64,000 bases of DNA from Actinopolyspora lacussalsi subsp. righensis (GTDB lineage: Bacteria > Actinomycetota > Actinomycetes > Mycobacteriales > Pseudonocardiaceae). The position numbers were made by a program, and so were the translations under genes. How positions within the stretch are numbered: the stretch's first letter is position 1; each line of letters opens with the position of its first letter. The stretch is taken from positions 231,106 to 295,105 of the forward strand of contig NZ_FPAT01000006.1 of assembly GCF_900116555.1 (NCBI RefSeq). The letters are read 5' to 3'. The notes under the pieces are model-generated. The model was given only the letters and a program-made list of their open reading frames with translations. It was not told the DNA's origin and searched no databases. This document shows, in pieces, positions 44,885-54,120 of the stretch.

Positions 44885-45567
44885 GCTGCCACCAGGGTGT
44901 CGAGGGCGGACAGGAACATGCCGAGGCCGTCGTCGGTGGGCCCCGTGAGTGGATCGACGGCGTGCTCGGGGTGGGGCATCAGCCCGGCGACCCTGCCGCG
45001 TTCGTCGGTGATTCCGGCGATGTCGCGTCGCGAGCCGTTCGGGTTGCCGTCCACGTAGCGGAACAGCACCCGGCCGTCGCCCTCCAGGCGGTCCAGCACC
45101 GGTTCCTCGGCCACGTAGCGGCCCTCGCCGTGCTTGATCGGGATCAGCAGCTCGGCGCCGGGTTCGTAGCGGGTGGTCCAGGTGCTGGTGTTGTTGTCCA
45201 CGCGCAGCCACTGGTCGCGGCAGACGTAGTGCAGCCCCGAGTTGCGGGTCAGCACGCCGGGCAGCAGCCCGGCCTCGCACAACACCTGGAACCCGTTGCA
45301 CACCCCGAGCACCGGCATGCCCTGCCCGGCCGCGCGCACCACCTCGGTCATGACCGGGGCGAACTTGGCGATGGCGCCGCAACGCAGGTAGTCGCCGTAG
45401 CTGAACCCGCCGGGGACGATCACGGCGTCCACTCCGTGCAGGTCGGCGTCACCGTGCCACAGCGCCACGTCCGAGGCACCCGCCCGGCGCACCGCGCGGC
45501 GGGCGTCGCCGTCGTCCAGCGACCCCGGGAAGGTGATGACCCCGATCCTGGCCCCGGCGGCGCTCAC
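44881..45567 (-). CDS. purQ: Phosphoribosylformylglycinamidine synthase subunit PurQ
   Basis: A 228-residue class I glutamine amidotransferase: '[17 protein letters not shown]' at the start, the oxyanion and nucleophile region [12 protein letters not shown] (Cys90), and MPHPEHA near the end with the His and Glu of the triad. It makes ammonia for PurL. GTG 45567 overlaps the purS stop by four bases and the stop overlaps purL, so purS-purQ-purL is one operon. Confidence 0.97.
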   Translation of the reverse strand: MSAAGARIGVITFPGSLDDGDARRAVRRAGASDVALWHGDADLHGVDAVIVPGGFSYGDYLRCGAIAKFAPVMTEVVRAAGQGMPVLGVCNGFQVLCEAGLLPGVLTRNSGLHYVCRDQWLRVDNNTSTWTTRYEPGAELLIPIKHGEGRYVAEEPVLDRLEGDGRVLFRYVDGNPNGSRRDIAGITDERGRVAGLMPHPEHAVDPLTGPTDDGLGMFLSALDTLVAA

Positions 45568-45803
45568 GATTCCACCCGGCGCACGGCCCAGTCCTCGATC
45601 ACGGGGTTGGCCAGGAAGTTCTCCGCGATTCGGGCGAGCGTGTCGTCGTCGACGCCGTCGTCGACCTCCAGCTCGAACCGCTTCCCCTGACGGACTTCCG
45701 AGATTCCCTCGAACCCCTGCCGGGGCAGCGCGTTGGCAACCGCCTGTCCCTGCGGATCGAGGATCTCCTGCTTCGGCATTACGTCGACAACGACTCGGGC
45801 CAC
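45564..45803 (-). CDS. purS: Phosphoribosylformylglycinamidine synthase subunit PurS
   Basis: A 79-residue protein with the PurS pattern: '[22 protein letters not shown]', [11 protein letters not shown] and a last helix [14 protein letters not shown]. It forms the bridge in the PurLQS complex. First gene of the purSQL operon; start GTG at 45803. The promoter should lie in 45804-45930. No purine riboswitch pattern was recognised there. Confidence 0.95.
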   Translation of the reverse strand: MARVVVDVMPKQEILDPQGQAVANALPRQGFEGISEVRQGKRFELEVDDGVDDDTLARIAENFLANPVIEDWAVRRVES

Positions 45804-45930
45804 GGGCGTCGCTCCGGAAACTGTGCGGATCCGTCCCGCTACCGCGGGCGCGGATGGTCGGCGTTACGAGCAAAGCGTAACTGACCTGCGAGTTCCCTCA
45901 CGGGCGGCCGGGTACCACGTGGGAGCTGGA

Positions 45931-46815
45931 TCACTCGGGCAGGCCGTGCAGGCGCCCCTTCAGGTGTGGTTTGCCCGAGGCGGAGCGCAGCGCGAAGAGC
46001 TTCGCCGGGTCCGCCTCGCCGGGTTGCTCGGTGCGGGGTTGTTCGGTGAAGTCCACCTTGGAGGGAAGCAGCACCGGCTTGGCGAACTCCACCTCGACCG
46101 TGCAGGCGTCGGGCAGTCTGCCCTCGAAGGCGGCGAGGCAGCGGGCCTTGGACCACATGCCGTGCGCGATCGTCCGGGGGAAGCCGAACGCCTTGGCCGT
46201 GAGCGGGTGCAGGTGGATCGGATTGCGGTCACCGGACACGGCCGCGTAGCGCCTGCCGAGGTTCGCGGGCAGCCGCCAGACCGCGGTGGGAGTCTCGGCG
46301 GTCACCTCCGGAATTCCCTCCGGCCTGGGGACGGAGTCGTCCGAGGTACCCCGTCGCAGGTACGTGCTCGTCTCGCTCCAGACGAGCCGATCGTCGACGC
46401 TGGTCTCGGTGATCACGTCGAACCGCTGTCCCTTCGGGTGGCGGCGCGGATTCGCCAGCCGCACCCGCTGGGTCATCGAGTCGGTCACCGACACCGGCTC
46501 GTACCGCGTGATGCGGTTCGCGACGTGCACCAGGCCGACCAGCGGGTGCGGGAAGTCGCGATCGGTCATCAGCCGCACGGCCAGCGGGAACGAGGTGATG
46601 TGCGGATAGGTGATCGGCAGCTCGTCGCGGGTGCCGAACCCGCACAGCCGGTTGTAGTCCGCCAGGTGCTCGCGGTCGATCGTGATCCCGGAGCGGACGT
46701 ACTCGGTGTCCGGGAGCTCGGCGTCCCGCCCGGCCCGCCGCAGCGGTGCGGTTCCCGCTGCCTTCAGGTAAAGCGCGCCCAGGTTCGGCGACTCGCTCAG
46801 TTCCTCGGTCGGCAT
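45931..46815 (-). CDS. MaoC-type 3-hydroxyacyl-thioester dehydratase (HtdX-like)
   Basis: ATG 46815 gives 294 residues, a double hot-dog fold. The second half carries the hydratase-2 motif 'SGDRNPIHLHPLTAKAFGF' followed by TIAHGMW, with the catalytic Asp and His. It dehydrates 3-hydroxyacyl thioesters to 2-enoyl. It lies about 200 bases downstream of the FabG4-like gene in the same direction. In Mycobacterium tuberculosis htdX, fabG4 and fadA2 have this same arrangement (Rv0241c-Rv0242c-Rv0243), which supports the name. Confidence 0.88.
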   Translation of the reverse strand: MPTEELSESPNLGALYLKAAGTAPLRRAGRDAELPDTEYVRSGITIDREHLADYNRLCGFGTRDELPITYPHITSFPLAVRLMTDRDFPHPLVGLVHVANRITRYEPVSVTDSMTQRVRLANPRRHPKGQRFDVITETSVDDRLVWSETSTYLRRGTSDDSVPRPEGIPEVTAETPTAVWRLPANLGRRYAAVSGDRNPIHLHPLTAKAFGFPRTIAHGMWSKARCLAAFEGRLPDACTVEVEFAKPVLLPSKVDFTEQPRTEQPGEADPAKLFALRSASGKPHLKGRLHGLPE

Positions 46816-46919
46816 CCTCGTCTCACCTTCCTGCGGTAATCCGCCGCGACTTGTCGTAATCGGGCTCGTCCGTCCTGCTACGGATGCTGCTGCTCGGGCC
46901 CTTACACAGGACTTGCCCA

Positions 46920-46978
46920 GGTCCGCTACCCGATGTCGGGGCACCCGCAGTGAGAGCCGTGCGAGAGGTTCCGCCACC
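46920..46978 (-). repeat. Dispersed intergenic repeat, copy R3
   Basis: Read on the minus strand, GGTGGCGGAACCTCTCGCACG, then CTCTCACTGCGGGTGCC and CCGACATCGGGTAGCGGACC. It sits between the FabG4-like and dehydratase genes and matches R2 best. Confidence 0.7.
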
Positions 46979-47011
46979 GAACTACCCACGCCAACCGAGC
47001 CGCCGAACCCC

Positions 47012-48349
47012 TCAAGCACCCAACAGGCTCTGCCCGCATACGCGGATCACGTTGCCGTTCACTCCGGCCGACCCAGGATCCGCGTAGTAGGCGATGGTCT
47101 CGGCGACGTCGACCGGGAGCCCGCCCTGCGAGAGGCTGTTCATCCTGCGGCCCGCCTCGCGCACGAACAGCGGTACGGCCGCCGTCATCGCGGTTTCGAT
47201 GAATCCGGGGGCCACGGCGTTGATCGTCACGCCGCGTTCCGCGGCGCGCGGCGCGAGGCCCTGCACGTGGCCGATCACTCCGGCCTTGGAGGTCGCGTAG
47301 TTCGCCTGCCCCACGTTGCCCGCGATACCGCTGATCGAGGCGATCCCGACCAGCCTGCCGCCGTTGCGGAGCGGGGAGGAGTCGGCCAGCAGCGCGGTGT
47401 TGATCCGTTCCTGGGCGGCGAGGTTGACCCGCAGCACCGCTTCCCACTGGTCCCGGCTCATCCGGCCGATGGTCTTGTCCCGCGTGATGCCCGCGTTGTG
47501 CACCACGATGTCGAGCCCGTCGTGCCGTTGTTCGACGTGTTCGATCAGCTGCCGGGGCGCGTCCTCGGCGGTGATGTCGAGTTGGAGCGTCGAACCGCCG
47601 ACGCGGTTGGCGACCTCGGCCAGGTCCTCCCCCTGTGCGGGGACGTCCAGGCACACCACGTGGGCCCCGTCCCTGGCCAGGGTCTCGGCGATGGCGGCGC
47701 CGATGCCTCGTGACGCGCCGGTGACCAGCGCGACCTTGTCGCGCAGCGGTCGCGCTTCGTCGGCGGTGGGTGCCTCGGCCGCTCCGACGCGGATCACCTG
47801 GCCGGAGACGAACGCCGACTTCGACGAGAGCAGGAAGCGCAGCGTGGAGTCGATCGCCCGTTCCCCGCCCCGCGAGACCTGGACCAGCTGGGCCGTGGCG
47901 CCGCGCTTGAGCTCCTTGCCCGCGGTGCGCACGAATCCTTCCAGCGCGCGCTGCGCGGTTCGCTCCGCGGGATCGTCGATCTCCTCCGGCGGGGTGCCCA
48001 GCACGATCAGCCTGCCGCACTTGCCCACTCGCCGGATCGTGGCGCCGAAGAACTCGTGCAGTTCCCCGAGTTCGGTGCTGCCCGTTATTCCGGTGGCGTC
48101 GAAGACCAGCGCCGCGTACTCGGCGTCGTCGTCCCGACTGCGGTGCGTCTCGGCGTTCGCCCTCCGCAGGGTCTCGGACACGGCTTCGCCGAGCCTGCCC
48201 CCTTCGGTCTCCCCGAGCAGTACGGGGCCGGAGACGAGCGGCTCACCCGGTCGGTACCTGCGCAGCGGGGTGGGGGTGGGCAGCCCGAGACGGTTGGCCA
48301 ACTGCCGCCCGTACCGGGATGTGACCAGCTTGCTGTACGGATCCGCCAT
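47012..48349 (-). CDS. High-molecular-weight 3-oxoacyl-ACP/CoA reductase (FabG4-like)
   Basis: The 445-residue protein has an N-terminal flavodoxin-like domain (about 1-200) without cofactor motif and a C-terminal SDR domain with GASRGIG (211-217), HNAG (284-287) and the Ser338-Tyr351-Lys355 catalytic set. M. tuberculosis FabG4 (454 residues) has this two-domain form and reduces 3-oxoacyl-CoA with NADH. It is divergent from the thiolase gene, with a palindrome between. With the dehydratase, thiolase and a FadE5-like enzyme it makes up a full cycle of fatty acyl-CoA chemistry. Confidence 0.92.
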   Translation of the reverse strand: MADPYSKLVTSRYGRQLANRLGLPTPTPLRRYRPGEPLVSGPVLLGETEGGRLGEAVSETLRRANAETHRSRDDDAEYAALVFDATGITGSTELGELHEFFGATIRRVGKCGRLIVLGTPPEEIDDPAERTAQRALEGFVRTAGKELKRGATAQLVQVSRGGERAIDSTLRFLLSSKSAFVSGQVIRVGAAEAPTADEARPLRDKVALVTGASRGIGAAIAETLARDGAHVVCLDVPAQGEDLAEVANRVGGSTLQLDITAEDAPRQLIEHVEQRHDGLDIVVHNAGITRDKTIGRMSRDQWEAVLRVNLAAQERINTALLADSSPLRNGGRLVGIASISGIAGNVGQANYATSKAGVIGHVQGLAPRAAERGVTINAVAPGFIETAMTAAVPLFVREAGRRMNSLSQGGLPVDVAETIAYYADPGSAGVNGNVIRVCGQSLLGA

Positions 48350-48388
48350 TACGAGCAACTCCTCCATGCGTGACCGGCACTCGACGCA

Positions 48389-48410
48389 TAAGCTACCCGT
48401 CGGTAGGTTA
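48389..48410. promoter_or_regulatory. Palindrome between fabG4-like and thiolase genes
   Basis: Arms TAAGCTACC and GGTAGGTTA flank CGTC and match at eight of nine positions. The size suits a TetR-family dimer. It lies 40 bases upstream of the fabG4-like start and 65 upstream of the thiolase start, so it could control both. Confidence 0.55.
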
Positions 48411-48474
48411 AGTTTCCAGTCATGCCCGGCGCCGTTCCGGGTGTTCGTCGACCAGCTGTGCGGAGGAATCGGCC

Positions 48475-49752
48475 ATGTCCACAACTCGCCGGGTCGCCAT
48501 CGTCGGAGGCAACCGAATCCCGTTCGCACGTTCGGGTGGTCCCTACGCGCGTGCGTCCAATCAGGACATGCTCACCGCCGCCCTCGACGGGTTGGTGGCT
48601 CGTTACGGACTGTCCGGACAGCGCGTCGGTGAGTTCGTCGCCGGGGCGGTACTCAAGCACAGCCGCGACTTCAATCTGGCGCGCGAGGTCGTGCTCGGCT
48701 CCGGTCTCGACTCGCGCACTCCCGCGCACGACGTGCAGATGGCCTGCGCCACCGGCCTGGAGTCGGTCGTGTCCGTGGCGAACAAGATCGCTCTCGGGCA
48801 GCTCGAGTCCGGCATCGCGGGCGGTGTGGACTCGGCCAGCGACGCGCCGATCGAGCTCAACGACGAGCTGCGCAGGGTGCTGCTGCGCGCCAATCACGCC
48901 AAGGGCACCGCTGCCAAGCTGGGGGCGCTGACCGGCCTGCGGCCGAAGCACGTCGTACCCGGTATTCCCCGCAACGAGGAACCCCGCACCGGGCTCTCGA
49001 TGGGCGAGCACGCCGCCAGGACGGCGGAGGCGTGGGGCATCGAGCGGGCGGAGCAGGACGAGCTGGCCGCCCGCAGTCACCAGCGGCTCGGCGCCGCCTA
49101 CGATCGGGGATTCTTCGACGATCTGGTCACCCCGTTCCAGGGACTCACGCGCGACCAGAACCTGCGGCCGGACTCCTCGACGGAAAAGCTCGCCAAGCTC
49201 AAACCCGTGTTCGGGCGGGGCGAGCGGGCCACCATGACCGCGGGCAACTCCACCCCGCTCTCCGACGGCGCGGCCACGGTGCTGCTCGCCAGCGAGGAGT
49301 GGGCGCGGCGACACCAGCTGCCGGTGCTGGCCTACATCGGTGACTTCGTCTCCGATGCGGTGGACTACGTCAGCGGTGACGAGGGGCTGTTGATGGCTCC
49401 CGCCTACGCCGTGCCGAGGCTGTTGGACCGGGTGGGCGGCTCGCTCGGCGATTTCGACTTCTACGAGATCCACGAGGCATTCGCCTCGCAGGTGCTGTGC
49501 ACGCTCCGGGCTTGGCAGGATCCCGAGTTCTGCGCCGAGCGACTGGGCAGGGGAGAACCGCTGGGCGAGATCGACACCGAGCGACTGAACGTGAACGGTT
49601 CCTCGCTCGCCGCCGGGCACCCCTTCGCGGCGACCGGTGGGCGGATCGTGGCGACCCTGGCCAAGCTGCTGGCGGAGCGTGGGTCCGGTCGTGGACTCGT
49701 GTCCATCTGCGCGGCCGGTGGCCAGGGGCTCACCGCCGTCGTCGAACGCTGA
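48475..49752 (+). CDS. Acetyl-CoA C-acetyltransferase (thiolase, FadA2/FadI-like)
   Basis: A 425-residue thiolase with the acylated Cys91 (MACATGLES), His333 in YEIHEAF, His382 in AAGHPFAATG and Cys412 in SICAAGGQG. It cleaves 3-oxoacyl-CoA with CoA or condenses acetyl units. The sequence is of the FadA2/FadI branch used with long-chain substrates. ATG 48475; divergent from fabG4-like gene with a shared control region. Confidence 0.94.
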   Translation: MSTTRRVAIVGGNRIPFARSGGPYARASNQDMLTAALDGLVARYGLSGQRVGEFVAGAVLKHSRDFNLAREVVLGSGLDSRTPAHDVQMACATGLESVVSVANKIALGQLESGIAGGVDSASDAPIELNDELRRVLLRANHAKGTAAKLGALTGLRPKHVVPGIPRNEEPRTGLSMGEHAARTAEAWGIERAEQDELAARSHQRLGAAYDRGFFDDLVTPFQGLTRDQNLRPDSSTEKLAKLKPVFGRGERATMTAGNSTPLSDGAATVLLASEEWARRHQLPVLAYIGDFVSDAVDYVSGDEGLLMAPAYAVPRLLDRVGGSLGDFDFYEIHEAFASQVLCTLRAWQDPEFCAERLGRGEPLGEIDTERLNVNGSSLAAGHPFAATGGRIVATLAKLLAERGSGRGLVSICAAGGQGLTAVVER

Positions 49753-50341
49753 TCGGGGCTCCGCTCGGGTTCCGGTGCTCGTCCGGCCGTACCGGGCCCG
49801 GGCGGTCACGTTCCCGTGCGGCCTTGGTCCGAAATGGACTGTGATCGTCGTTTCGCGGAGCGGACGGGGCGGTAGGTTTTCGCCGTGCCCCGTTCCGTGA
49901 GCCGCGCTACATTGGTTGCCCCGCTCGGGAATTCGCACCGGTTCGGTTTCCGTTCGTCGGTCGGGGACCAACACGGTGATCAAGTGTTTTCGGAACCCGT
50001 CCGAAGAACACTTTCCCCTCCGGGTATGACTGTCCGTATCGTACTGAGGACGGTTCGTGTTCCCGATCGATCGACATCGTGACTCGATCGCAAAATGTGA
50101 TCCGAGACACACTACGTCGAGGGTGTAACGCTTTGATGTACAGGCACGATGAACGGGGTGACTCCGCGATGCTGTCGGACCCCCGACCTGGCAGCATCGC
50201 GGAGCTCACCACCCCCGGTGTTCTGCTTGCCGGTGAACGGTAGGTAGGCGCCTCCCATACGTCCTCGCCCAACGGGTGGATTCCCACGCGCCGGACGAGG
50301 TGTCTCTTCGTCGCGAGAGCGACGAGTCCGATAACGGCATC
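49753..50341. other. Intergenic region with large hairpin
   Basis: About 590 bases without gene evidence. A stem of 13 bases, CTCCGCGATGCTG (50162-50174) with CAGCATCGCGGAG (50192-50204), has a nested GTCGG/CCGAC. It lacks a T-run and is 400 bases from the thiolase stop, so it is either a late terminator or part of an unrecognised RNA. Confidence 0.5.
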
Positions 50342-50392
50342 CCTGTATGGCAGGGCGACCTGTATGACAGGACGATCTGTACGGCAGGGCGA
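50342..50392 (+). promoter_or_regulatory. Three 17-bp tandem iterons
   Basis: Units CCTGTATGGCAGGGCGA, CCTGTATGACAGGACGA and TCTGTACGGCAGGGCGA are in direct tandem with no gap. Each holds a small palindrome (CCTG...CAGG). They lie 80-130 bases upstream of the small membrane protein gene at 50470. The period of 17 suits repressor or activator dimers side by side. Confidence 0.65.
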
Positions 50393-50409
50393 TGCCATAG
50401 CCCCATAAT

Positions 50410-50440
50410 GATCACCCTGAGTGATCGAAAAATCACTCAG
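50410..50440 (+). promoter_or_regulatory. Overlapping inverted repeats before small membrane protein
   Basis: CTGAGTGAT-CGAAAA-ATCACTCAG (50417-50440) is a perfect nine-base inverted repeat. GATCAC-CCTGA-GTGATC (50410-50426) overlaps it and uses the same GTGAT, so the two hairpins or binding modes exclude each other. A CATAAT box at 50404 may be the -10 element. Confidence 0.6.
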
Positions 50441-50469
50441 TGTTTCGGACAGCCTTAAGGAGAGGCACC

Positions 50470-50703
50470 ATGAACATTGCCATCGTGATGATCGGTGCAC
50501 TGCTTCCGATCTTGGCGGCAAGCGTGTTCTACGTAAGCGACCACCGTACTCCGCAACGCATCAATCGCTCCCCTCCGAATTCCGAGGAGAGCGATGAGTA
50601 CGACATGTCGACTTCCGGTGACCTCACCCCGCTGACTCCGGTGGATCACGTCATCCCGGCGGATCACGGACCCCTGGACAGGCGGATGTCCGAGGCGGCC
50701 TGA
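50470..50703 (+). CDS. Small single-pass membrane protein
   Basis: ATG 50470 follows a strong AAGGAGAGG. The 77-residue product has one membrane helix (about 2-21, IAIVMIGALLPILAASVFYV) and an acidic cytoplasmic or external tail. No family recognised. Its upstream region is the most repeat-dense in the window, so expression is probably tightly controlled. Confidence 0.6.
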   Translation: MNIAIVMIGALLPILAASVFYVSDHRTPQRINRSPPNSEESDEYDMSTSGDLTPLTPVDHVIPADHGPLDRRMSEAA

Positions 50704-51179
50704 TCAGCCGAGTCCGATCATCCGGGGCTGATCCGTCGAGGTCGTTCCGGTCCGTCGAGATCGTTCTGGCCTCGTGCTTCGTTCCCGGTGGCCGCGTCCG
50801 GGTACGTGTGCGAAGTGAACGCGGTGATGCGGTGTTGCCGGTGAAGAACCGAAAACACCGAACGGTCGTGCTCTGTCCCCCGGAGCACGACCGGCGATAT
50901 CGCGGAAACCGCGAATGAAATTGATTCCGATATCGCGTGAATCGGTTTCGACGCGGATCGTTTCCCGGCGCGTACCGACGCCCCCCGACGTTCGGTGCGC
51001 GCCGTTCTCGTTTTCCGGCAATCGGATACGGTTCTGTCGCTACGAAAGTTCACCGGTCCTCGCGCCCGATCTTCCGGGGCCGGCGACTCGTAGTCGGAGC
51101 CATCGACCGGGACGCGGCACCGCCCATGTGTAGTCACGCGACTGATGATCGGGGCCGGGAGCGCTGCGAACATCGGCAC
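50704..51179. other. Intergenic region
   Basis: About 480 bases. No gene or clear motif was seen; the frame of the next gene extends into it but lacks similarity to the enzyme family there. Confidence 0.45.
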
Positions 51180-52070
51180 ATGCGCGTACTTACCGATGCC
51201 GACGTCGTCACCGTCGATCCCGAAGTGGCCGTCGACGCCGCGCGAGAGTCCCTCCGCCGGTTCGCTCGTGGTGAGCTCGCCGCACCTCCCCGGGTCAGCG
51301 CCGAGCTCGGCGATCTCGACTACTACTACACCACCGGTGGCCTGCCGGGCGGTGTCAGCGGTTTCCGCGCCTACCGTGCCGGTACACCCGCCGGAGATCA
51401 GCTGGTGGCGCTGTGGGACGCCGCGGGAAGTCTGTTCGGCATCGTGGTGGGGGACGAACTGGGTGCCCGCCGCACCGGTGCCCTGGGTGGTGCCGCCGTG
51501 GAAGCGATGTCCGACGAACGAGCGAGCACGCTCGCCGTGATCGGAACCGGCAAGCAGGCGTGGACCCAGGTCTGGGCCGGCAGCGCCGTCCGCTCCCCCG
51601 AACTGGTCCGGGTGCACAGCAGGGACGAGCGCAACCGCGAGGTGTTCGCGGCCGAGGTACGCGACAGGCTGGGGTTGCGCGCCGAGACCGTCGCGACCCC
51701 GGCTTCGGCGGTACGTGACGCCGAGGTCGTCGTACTGGCCACCCGCTCGGAGAGCCCGGTGATCGACTCGGCGGACATCGCTCCCGGCGCGCACGTGACG
51801 ACCGTGGGGCCGAAGGGGCGAACGAGGCACGAGATGCCTCCTGAACTGCTCGAACGGGCGGCGGTCGTCACCTGCGACTCGCCGTCGCAGGCGGCGGCTC
51901 TGCCCGACTTCCTCGCCGATCCGGCGAGGCTGGTGTCGCTGGGCGATGTCCTGATCGGCGCTCACCCCGGTCGGGAGAGTTCCGATCAGCTCACGGTGTA
52001 CTGCTCGGTCGGTCTGGCCGGTTCGGAGGTGCTGTTCGCCGATCGCCTGTTCGGCGCGATCTCCGGGTGA
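51180..52070 (+). CDS. Ornithine cyclodeaminase/mu-crystallin family protein
   Basis: ATG 51180 gives 296 residues. The Rossmann segment is 'ASTLAVIGTGKQAWTQ' (about 118-133), with 'ELGARRTGALGGAA' before it and 'GAHVTTVGPKGRTRHEM' after, all family patterns. Members include ornithine cyclodeaminase, alanine dehydrogenase and ketimine reductase; the exact substrate cannot be read. The stop overlaps the next start (GTGA), so it is co-translated with the thioredoxin-NHL gene. Confidence 0.85.
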   Translation: MRVLTDADVVTVDPEVAVDAARESLRRFARGELAAPPRVSAELGDLDYYYTTGGLPGGVSGFRAYRAGTPAGDQLVALWDAAGSLFGIVVGDELGARRTGALGGAAVEAMSDERASTLAVIGTGKQAWTQVWAGSAVRSPELVRVHSRDERNREVFAAEVRDRLGLRAETVATPASAVRDAEVVVLATRSESPVIDSADIAPGAHVTTVGPKGRTRHEMPPELLERAAVVTCDSPSQAAALPDFLADPARLVSLGDVLIGAHPGRESSDQLTVYCSVGLAGSEVLFADRLFGAISG

Positions 52071-54037
52071 GATCCTCGGCTTCGGACGCCGGCTCGTTGC
52101 CCGTGCCACGTGGGTTGTCTGCGCCACGCAAGGGAACATCACCGAGTGCGGTGCTGTTGAGCACGGACGTGAGTACTTCGCAGCAGAACCGCCGTGCCCG
52201 TGTCCGAGCCCCGGAACCCTCCGGGCGCGCCTGGCTGAACACCGGTGGAACCACACCACGACTCGCCGAGCGGCGCGGGAAGTTCGTGCTGCTGGACTTC
52301 TGGGCGTTCTGCTGCGTCAACTGCCTGCACGTCATCGACGAGCTGCGCCCGCTGGAGCGGGAGTTCGCCGAGGAACTGGTCACCATCGGCGTGCACTCGC
52401 CCAAGTTCGAGCACGAGGCGGACCCGGACGCGCTCGCCGCCGCCGTGGAGCGTTACGGCGTGGACCACCCGGTGCTCGACGATCCGGAGCTGGCGACCTG
52501 GCGCGACTACGCGGTCAAGGCGTGGCCGACCCTGGTGCTGATCGATCCCGAGGGCTACGTGGTGCACCAGGCTGCCGGGGAGGGGCACGTCGAAGCGCTG
52601 CGCCGGATACTCGGCGAGCTCGTGCCCGAGCACGAGCGGCGCGGCACCCTCCACCGGGGTGCCGAACCCCGGGTCGAGGCCCCGGAGCCGGAGACCACGC
52701 TGCGCTTCCCCACGAAGGTGCTCGGTCTGGAAGGGGGAACCCTGCTCGTCGCGGACTCGTCGCGACACTCGCTGGTCGAGTTCGCGGCGGACGGCGAGAC
52801 CCCGCTGCGGCGCATCGGAACCGGTCGCAGGGGCGACGCCGACGGGGAGGCCGAATTCGCCTCGTTCAGCGAGCCCGGTGGCATGGCACTGCTGCCCGAG
52901 CGGGTCGCGGCGCGGGTCGGTTACGACGTCGTGGTGGCCGACACGGTCAATCACCTGCTGCGCGGGCTGCGGCTGGCCGACGGTGCGGTCGTCACGGTCG
53001 CTGGAACCGGTGCGCAGTGGCGCGACGAGCCGGATTCCGGTGCGGCGTCGCGAACGGCGCTGACGAGCCCGTGGGACGTGACCTGGTGGGAACCGGCGGG
53101 CGGTGTGGTCATCGCGATGGCCGGGAACCACACCCTGGGGCTGTTCGATCCCGTGGCGGAGAGCATCACCCGGTTCGCGGGCACCACCGTGGAGGGGTTG
53201 CGCGACGGCCCGGCGACCGAGGCGTTCTTCGCCCAGCCCTCCGGCCTCGCCGTCGCGGGGGCGGGCGAGCAGGAGCGGCTCTGGTTCGTCGACGCCGAGA
53301 CCTCGGCGTTGCGCTGGGTGGAGCCCGCGGCAGACGCTTTCGAGGTGCACACCGCGATCGGCAAGGGCCTGTTCGACTTCGGCCACTCCGACGGCCCCGC
53401 CTCGGATGCGCTGCTGCAACACCCGCTCGGTGTCGCGGTGCTGCCCGACGGCACCGTCGCGATCTGCGACACCTACAACGGCGCGGTACGGCGTTACGAA
53501 CCAGCCACCGGGGAGGTCTCGACGCTGGCGACCGGTGTCGCCGAGCCGTCCGGCGCCACCACATCCGAAGGCGAGCTGGTGGTCGCGGCGAGTACCGCGC
53601 ACCGGCTGGAACGCCCGGTGCCGCCAGGGGTGACCGCGCGGCTGATCGAGGGCGGGTCCCAGCGGGTCAACCGCCCGGCGACCGAGATCAGTCCCGGTGA
53701 GGTCGAGCTCACCGTGGTTTTCGACCCTCCGCCCGGGCAGAAGTTGGACGAGCGCTACGGCCCTTCCACCCGGCTCGAGATCAGCTCCTCCCCGGAGGAC
53801 TTGCTGGTCGAGGGCGCCGGTGTCGGTACGGAGCTGAGCAGGCGGCTCGTGCTGGCCGAGGGGATCGAGCACGGGGTGCTGCACGTGGTCGCGCAGGCGG
53901 CCAGCTGTGACGACGATTCCGAGGTGGAGCATCCGGCTTGTCGACTGACCAGGCAGGACTGGGGAGTGCCGGTCCGGCTCGACAGTGGTGGCAGCGAGCG
54001 GTTGCCGCTGGTCATGGGTGGGCTGGACGAGCAGTGA
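52067..54037 (+). CDS. Thioredoxin-NHL repeat protein
   Basis: The 656-residue protein has a thioredoxin-like domain (about 55-190, 'FVLLDFWAFCCVNC', Cys83 and Cys86, and 'VKAWPTLVLIDPEG') followed by NHL/beta-propeller repeats (about 215-520) and a C-terminal immunoglobulin-like segment. Redox proteins of this layout (NHLRC2-like) have no well-defined substrate. GTG 52067 overlaps the previous gene; a later GTG at 52151 would remove a disordered 28-residue stretch. Cytoplasmic. Confidence 0.85.
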   Translation: MRSSASDAGSLPVPRGLSAPRKGTSPSAVLLSTDVSTSQQNRRARVRAPEPSGRAWLNTGGTTPRLAERRGKFVLLDFWAFCCVNCLHVIDELRPLEREFAEELVTIGVHSPKFEHEADPDALAAAVERYGVDHPVLDDPELATWRDYAVKAWPTLVLIDPEGYVVHQAAGEGHVEALRRILGELVPEHERRGTLHRGAEPRVEAPEPETTLRFPTKVLGLEGGTLLVADSSRHSLVEFAADGETPLRRIGTGRRGDADGEAEFASFSEPGGMALLPERVAARVGYDVVVADTVNHLLRGLRLADGAVVTVAGTGAQWRDEPDSGAASRTALTSPWDVTWWEPAGGVVIAMAGNHTLGLFDPVAESITRFAGTTVEGLRDGPATEAFFAQPSGLAVAGAGEQERLWFVDAETSALRWVEPAADAFEVHTAIGKGLFDFGHSDGPASDALLQHPLGVAVLPDGTVAICDTYNGAVRRYEPATGEVSTLATGVAEPSGATTSEGELVVAASTAHRLERPVPPGVTARLIEGGSQRVNRPATEISPGEVELTVVFDPPPGQKLDERYGPSTRLEISSSPEDLLVEGAGVGTELSRRLVLAEGIEHGVLHVVAQAASCDDDSEVEHPACRLTRQDWGVPVRLDSGGSERLPLVMGGLDEQ

Positions 54038-54120
54038 CCGGCTCGTCGCGGTTCCGTGGCTTGGCTCGGCGGCCTACCCTGCGCCTTCGGCGGACTCGAC
54101 CGGACGCGTAAACTTTCCGG

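Noticed and set aside
44885..45382. Upstream extension of purL by 166 codons
   Set aside because: It runs through purQ in another frame; the ATG at 44884 overlaps the purQ stop as expected and the family starts there.
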